64,000 bases of DNA, taken from positions 124,001 through 188,000 of the forward strand of contig JAKSIF010000002.1 in NCBI GenBank assembly GCA_024398965.1. The letters are read 5' to 3'. This stretch comes from Fibrobacter sp. GTDB lineage: Bacteria > Fibrobacterota > Fibrobacteria > Fibrobacterales > Fibrobacteraceae. Below the pieces are notes generated by a model. The model was not told the DNA's origin. It made no database searches and saw only the letters and a list, made by a program, of their open reading frames with translations. Below are positions 60,181 through 64,000 of the stretch, one piece after another; the first letter of the stretch is position 1, and every line of letters starts with the position of its first letter. The position numbers were made by a program, and so were the translations under genes.

Positions 60181-60304
60181 ACACAATCCTACGGTTGTAC
60201 AAACAACCTATAAAAAGTTCAAAAATTTGCGGACAAATATAGTTTTTTCAAAAGTTGCGGTAAAAAAATTGTACCTCAAATGGGGGTAAAAGCATCACTA
60301 CCGA

Positions 60305-61411
60305 CTATGATATTCTTTTCTGTGTAATTTTCTTAACGGATTCCAGAATTTTCGTACAGGCGGCCTTTTGCAAGCCACAACAATCGGCAACCGCAAGCAT
60401 ATCGTCTTCTGAAGGATTCCCATTTCCGTTCACAGTCATTTCATGTTCCGCCTTATCAACAGTCTTCGTTATATCATAAGCAGGAGACAATTTGTAAGAA
60501 CGAGCTGACTCGTCATAAAGGAACGCAAAATTCTTCCCATGGTCATCCTTATTTCCGTAGAAAACATTAAAGGCCATTCTACGAAATACCTCATACATAT
60601 CAGATTGATCTATGCATATTTTTTGTACAACCTGAAACAAATGGCAGTAATCTAAATTCGGAATTCGATGGGAGGTTTCAAGCATGGACGACAAAGAAAC
60701 CATGTGAACTCTATTCGTACCATCCCGGTCAAAACGTTTCGCACCAAAGAATCCCCCATATTTTTTTGACGGGAAAAGTTTGAACTCATTCACATTTATG
60801 CCAGCATCTCGAGCCAACTTATTGGCCTCAAATTCCTTTTTCCCTGCATTCCTAGAATCATAAGAGCACGGAAATTTCACAATCCAGCAATCTTCTCCAA
60901 CCTTGATGTGAGCCTTTGGCCTAGCCCCACCGCTTGAACCACCTAGACGGTAGACTTCGTCTAGATTTACATTTTCCATTTCATCATTCCAAATCTTATC
61001 GGCTTCTGCCGCAAGCATATCTAGGTCAAAACGTTCTGGAGTTGACATCTCAGAAAAACTAGGTTCATACTGTAATCCACCCATACCATAATCGTTCACC
61101 AAAGCAAGCCGGGTTAGTGGAGAAACACGATCCGCATTAAATCCCTGCCTGGCAAGCATCCTACGAAATAAAAGTTCTCCCCAGCCATCAGGCAGGGAAT
61201 CCGCAAACACCCCGTAAAGGCCGTTAAACGTTTTCTTATGATTAACAAACACCTTGTTCGTCAACGGAAGAGAAAATGGAGATAAGGCAAAACCATCTTT
61301 CAGCCATCCCTCGTCATACTGAAAACCAATTTCACCAGATAAGTCAGCAAGATAGCCAACTACCCTCCCATTGTATTTTACAGTCAGCTTTTTTACAACC
61401 GTCAGTTCCAT
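60305..61411 (-). CDS. hipA: HipA-family serine/threonine kinase toxin
   Basis: A 368-residue protein of normal HipA length. E. coli HipA phosphorylates GltX and causes growth arrest. The N-terminal HipA domain (1-100) contains YNGRVVGYLADLSGEIGFQY and DSLPDGWGELLFRRMLARQG. The Gly-rich nucleotide loop is GGSSGGARPKAH (157-168). The catalytic loop is FYGNKDDHGKNFAFLYD (about 280-297), and the Mg-binding motif is SPAYDITKT. All key residues are present, so it should be active. It overlaps the stop of its antitoxin by one base. The local sequence is AT-richer than the core genes. Confidence 0.93.
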   Translation of the reverse strand: MELTVVKKLTVKYNGRVVGYLADLSGEIGFQYDEGWLKDGFALSPFSLPLTNKVFVNHKKTFNGLYGVFADSLPDGWGELLFRRMLARQGFNADRVSPLTRLALVNDYGMGGLQYEPSFSEMSTPERFDLDMLAAEADKIWNDEMENVNLDEVYRLGGSSGGARPKAHIKVGEDCWIVKFPCSYDSRNAGKKEFEANKLARDAGINVNEFKLFPSKKYGGFFGAKRFDRDGTNRVHMVSLSSMLETSHRIPNLDYCHLFQVVQKICIDQSDMYEVFRRMAFNVFYGNKDDHGKNFAFLYDESARSYKLSPAYDITKTVDKAEHEMTVNGNGNPSEDDMLAVADCCGLQKAACTKILESVKKITQKRIS

Positions 61412-61695
61412 TACAAGTCCTTCAAATTGGCAACTGCGGGCAATCTAAAAAGCATGTTGAAATCTTCTAGACAATCTAAAGCCATTGCAATTTTTAGCAA
61501 GGACTGCAAAGAAATTTCGCCCAGCAGTTCAAAACGCCGAACAGAAGCGTAGCTAACCCCCGATCGGGAAGCTAAATCCTTCTGGGTTAAATTCATAGAC
61601 CGCCTACAAGCCCTCATTCGCGCCACAAGAGCCTCGGTTGCAGCAGGAATCGTCAAAGAATCTACAAAATCGCCAATATCAAATTTTGTTTTCAT
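61411..61695 (-). CDS. hipB: HipB-like XRE antitoxin
   Basis: A 94-residue DNA-binding antitoxin. The helix-turn-helix is MNLTQKDLASRSGVSYASVR (about 34-53), followed by RFELLGEISLQSLLKIAMAL and a short hydrophobic tail. It should neutralise HipA and repress the operon. The ATG is preceded by TATATTTT at 14 nt, so the transcript is probably leaderless. The gene pair order (antitoxin first) is the classical one. Confidence 0.9.
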   Translation of the reverse strand: MKTKFDIGDFVDSLTIPAATEALVARMRACRRSMNLTQKDLASRSGVSYASVRRFELLGEISLQSLLKIAMALDCLEDFNMLFRLPAVANLKDL

Positions 61696-61701
61696 ACTGC
61701 T

Positions 61702-61709
61702 AAAATATA
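61702..61709 (-). promoter_or_regulatory. -7-like element TATATTTT of hipBA
   Basis: It lies 14 nt before the hipB ATG. A HipB operator may overlap the AT-rich flank, but no clear inverted repeat was seen. Confidence 0.4.
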
Positions 61710-61780
61710 AGCAATTATTGAAAGAATTTCAACATTATCGCCAATATTTTAGCAACACCACCTTTCAAAAACGCAAAATA

Positions 61781-61800
61781 CCCCCCCCCAAAAAAAAAAA
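61781..61800. repeat. homopolymer junction C9-A11
   Basis: Nine C residues are followed directly by eleven A residues, between the hipB promoter and the stop of the ORF6N gene. The tract could slip during replication or be an assembly weak point. Confidence 0.85.
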
Positions 61801-61815
61801 TTAGGAAACACCAAA

Positions 61816-62664
61816 CTAGCACATTTTTTCGTAACTCGTTTTGTAATCCAATACGATATAACGATCATGGAATATACCGCCTGCAGGCCTCCGCTCAAAG
61901 GAAATGTCAGGCCTAGCAGCCTTGAAGTCGTCAATCATTGTTTGAGTCAACGCACAGCCATTCCGCTGATCACTGAAAAGCGTAATCTTAACATTCTGAG
62001 CAACACCTCGCAATAAATCCAGTGTTTTTACGCCAACAAAATCATCAAACAAGAAAATTGACTTCTGAGCCATGCCATAAATCTGCGAGTTAGCGACATC
62101 GGCCTCCAGCTTTTGACCATTCAGAATCAAGTGATGCTTATAGGTAGAAGGATCATGAAAGAATTCCATGACTTTGCCCAGCGATTCTTGGGTTTTCAAA
62201 GACTCCACCTCCAAACGAGCCACATCCGTACGAATTTCCGCAATTTCGTGGGAATGTCGTGCCGTGAGGGTTGCAATTTGAACACAGTTGGAACAACCCA
62301 GCAACTGCTGATTTTCAGCAACAATGTAATCCTTCATGTCCTTGAAAAGACGGACAAGAGCTTTGCTTTGAGCTACTGCCAATGGCCCCCTCAAAACAGA
62401 CATCAACATATAGATTCCCTGTTCCGTAAATGCATAAGGTCGGAATTTTGAATATTTTCCCTGTTCTAAGGTCGGTTTTTCCGACCTTAGAATTTCATGA
62501 TATTCTTCTTTCGTCAACTGAAATCGAAAATCATCATCAAAGCGTTCAATATTAGCTTTAACTTGTTCATTGAAACGCTTCGTCTCATACCCATAAATTT
62601 CCGCAAGATCGGAATCAAGCATCACCTTTACACCGCGGATGGTGTAAACCTTGCTCTTACGCAC
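61816..62664 (-). CDS. ORF6N-domain protein, apparently truncated at the C-terminus
   Basis: A 282-residue protein. The N-terminal ~100 residues are the phage-type ORF6N DNA-binding domain: YTIRGVKVMLDSDLAEIYGY, ETKRFNEQVKANIERFDDDF, RFQLTKEEY and YAFTEQGIYMLMSVLRG. A coiled-coil middle (IAEIRTDVARLEVESLKTQE) follows, then a C-terminal module ending GGIFHDRYIVLDYKTSYEKM. Homologues continue past the HDRY segment with a conserved tail, so the frame appears cut short near the homopolymer tract. The start is GTG 62664, since an in-frame stop lies 15 nt upstream. It probably derives from a phage or mobile element. Confidence 0.75.
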   Translation of the reverse strand: MRKSKVYTIRGVKVMLDSDLAEIYGYETKRFNEQVKANIERFDDDFRFQLTKEEYHEILRSEKPTLEQGKYSKFRPYAFTEQGIYMLMSVLRGPLAVAQSKALVRLFKDMKDYIVAENQQLLGCSNCVQIATLTARHSHEIAEIRTDVARLEVESLKTQESLGKVMEFFHDPSTYKHHLILNGQKLEADVANSQIYGMAQKSIFLFDDFVGVKTLDLLRGVAQNVKITLFSDQRNGCALTQTMIDDFKAARPDISFERRPAGGIFHDRYIVLDYKTSYEKMC

Positions 62665-62728
62665 ATGAAAACAGAATCACTTCAGCAGAAAATATTTCCA
62701 CTAGCATACAGACCTTTTGCGCGCTCAA

Positions 62729-62950
62729 TCAAGCTGTCCACATTTTATACGGCAGACTTTCGCCACACTCTTCAATAGGAACATGGCTCAACCCAGCAGC
62801 ATCGCAGAACTGCAACAAATCCCCTTCCTTGAATTCGCCTTTTTTAGAAACACATTTCCAGCCAAGTACAGAAACAAGTTCAATACGGTCAGCCCCATCA
62901 ATAGGTTCCACTTTCCAAATTTTTTGAATAGACGCCAGCTTACGTCCCAT
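62729..62950 (-). pseudogene. N-terminal fragment of an RNA ligase (TIGR02306/DRB0094-type)
   Basis: A 73-residue frame with a good ribosome site (GGAG) and ATG. GRKLASIQKIWKVEPIDGAD, RIELVSVLGWKCVSKKGEFK and EGDLLQF match the N-terminal OB-like domain of the DRB0094 RNA ligase family. Full proteins have over 300 residues and carry a KxDG nucleotidyl site, which is missing here. The remaining 25 residues do not fit the family. It is most likely a decayed gene, and a free-standing domain is possible but less likely. Confidence 0.65.
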
Positions 62951-63329
62951 TTTTTTACTCCATTTTTATAAGTCAACAAACCCGCGAAAGCGACATGCCT
63001 ACGCGACGAAACACAAATGCAACTCAAGCATTTGCACAAAGATTCATGCACAGCGCACAATACACGCCATGCAAAGCACAATCAACTAGTTCACAATTTT
63101 TTACGGGATGATTTGCAAACGAGATTGGCAAGGGTATTCCTTGGCGTTACCTGACGCATTGCTGCGTACTCGAGCAGGTCGTGTTCCTGCCAGCTATCCA
63201 ACCTCACCTACAAAAGGGTGAATGAACCCATCTGGGGATGTCTACGCCCCTATCAACGGGATTGTCCAATAACTCAGTTAAAGATAATCAGAAAAAAATG
63301 AGCTGTCAAGAGAGTGTTTTATACCGACA
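62951..63329. other. gene-free region with possible coding remnants
   Basis: No intact gene. On the minus strand between about 63100 and 63290, short pieces of coding-like sequence appear in different frames (LLDNPVDRGVDIPRWVHSPF, then SPDGFIHPFVGEVG, then DSWQEHDLLEYAAMRQVTPR), broken by stops and frame changes. They may be remains of an unrecognised gene. Confidence 0.3.
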
Positions 63330-64000
63330 TTACGCAAGGTTCGTTATATCTCTTTCTTGTACGATCTTTTCGATTTCGTCAATCGTTTCTGCGCATCCGC
63401 CAAGACTTTCATCTTCACGGATTGAAGAAAAACCAAGAAGAACTTTCTTTCTCAAATCCGAATACAAATTCAGAATCACGGACTGTCTTAATTTCAGTTG
63501 TTCCGCCAGGAGAACGAGATCCGCCTTTCTGATTTTATCAATCTCATAATGGTTTCCAATTTTCATGGAAACCTTTCTTGTCAGAGTCGGGTACAGAAGT
63601 GTACAGACGGCATCGTAAATCGGAGATAGCTTCAAGATATCGTCATCATAGAGCAAAGAATAATTTTTCCCGTGAGCGTCGCAGTTGCCAATAACGAGAT
63701 TAAACAGGACGTACTGAATAAAAGCCCGAGCGTCCAAAAGAGGAACTGATGTTCTCTGGCTAATCAGCTGAAAAATATCCGCAATGCCCGGACCACCATC
63801 ATTCTGATATTTTCGATCGCTAAGGATCCCCAAAGCCTGGCACATATCCTCTTGATGTAAACGAACAACAGAATCACCTCTTTTGATTCTATCATAGCGT
63901 TCCACCATTATGAACGTTTCATCCTGAATTTTCTTCAAAGCTACTTCAGGCACGCTTAGGCCAGAATATTTAGCAAGTTTCACGCACACATATTCATTTA
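63330..64000 (-). CDS. second HipA-family kinase, partial (5' end outside window)
   Basis: The frame is open from the right edge (reading NEYVCVKLAKYSGLSVPEVA, the classical HipA NEYxCxxLA segment), so the protein starts beyond 64000. The visible ~222 residues include FIMVERYDR, RLHQEDMCQALGI, the catalytic loop LVIGNCDAHGKNYSLLYDDD and the Mg motif SPIYDAVCT. The C-terminal subdomain ends EIEKIVQERDITNLA. It differs clearly from the HipA at 60305 and is a separate system (HipA of the short HipBST/HipA_C type cannot be excluded). Its antitoxin would lie outside the window. Confidence 0.88.
   Translation of the reverse strand, partial: NEYVCVKLAKYSGLSVPEVALKKIQDETFIMVERYDRIKRGDSVVRLHQEDMCQALGILSDRKYQNDGGPGIADIFQLISQRTSVPLLDARAFIQYVLFNLVIGNCDAHGKNYSLLYDDDILKLSPIYDAVCTLLYPTLTRKVSMKIGNHYEIDKIRKADLVLLAEQLKLRQSVILNLYSDLRKKVLLGFSSIREDESLGGCAETIDEIEKIVQERDITNLA

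Noticed and set aside
58708-60213. 501-codon plus-strand frame opposite gltD
   Set aside because: Antisense shadow of gltD without motifs.
62788-63081. 97-codon minus-strand frame overlapping the RNA ligase fragment
   Set aside because: It is in a different frame from the ligase match, Cys-rich, and has no family similarity.

Overview
The window looks like a chromosomal segment of a Fibrobacter-type bacterium (Fibrobacterota). The evidence is a FISUMP paralogous-domain protein (30714-31841), an EF-G carrying the AHIDSGKTT signature, many outer-membrane barrels and lipoproteins of unknown function, and a promoter element (TAnnTTTG-like) resembling that of Bacteroidota. Base composition is near 50% GC except in a few AT-richer accessory patches. 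No rRNA, CRISPR array, complete insertion sequence or replication origin was seen.

Layout. 1-1400: tail of an XRE regulator, an Rpn/PD-(D/E)XK transposase-like nuclease, and tandem palindromic mini-elements. 1.4-9.3 kb: envelope proteins, a MATE exporter, ychF and a SUMF1-domain protein. 9.4-14.8 kb: a double-length UvrA of 1807 residues. 15-20 kb: tRNA-Ala, a DUF3332 lipoprotein, a Nudix protein that has lost its catalytic box, then a membrane-anchored solute-binding protein directly before a Cache-HAMP-GGDEF diguanylate cyclase, and tRNA-Pro. 20-31 kb: an HAD phosphatase carrying an in-frame palindromic repeat, miaB, a SPOR protein, tRNA-Leu, panD, and an operon ending rsfS-argS. 31-44 kb: purU, pyrE, a DEAD-box helicase, map, fusA, mazG, dprA and an ftsB/divIC-like gene. 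44-54 kb: an RND efflux permease and adaptor, DUF5683-like membrane proteins (one with a TolA-like repeat), and the rpsF-rpsR-rplI operon with a structured leader. 54-60 kb: trpS, rnd, a 5-FTHF cyclo-ligase-like protein, a TrmH/RlmB methyltransferase and gltD. 60.3-64 kb: an accessory patch with hipBA, a truncated ORF6N protein, an RNA-ligase fragment and a second hipA running off the window.

How it works together. Most genes are housekeeping (translation, tRNA charging and modification, one-carbon and nucleotide metabolism, DNA repair) interleaved with cell-envelope genes that appear lineage-specific. Many genes have an AT-rich -7-like element only 11-16 nt before the ATG, so their transcripts may be leaderless. 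Others have clear GGAG-type ribosome sites. Small palindromic repeats and hairpin terminators fill most intergenic spaces.

The points most worth following are the repeat translated inside the HAD phosphatase, the promoter/leaderless pattern, the solute-binding protein next to the cyclase, the tandem UvrA fusion and the decaying toxin-rich right end.
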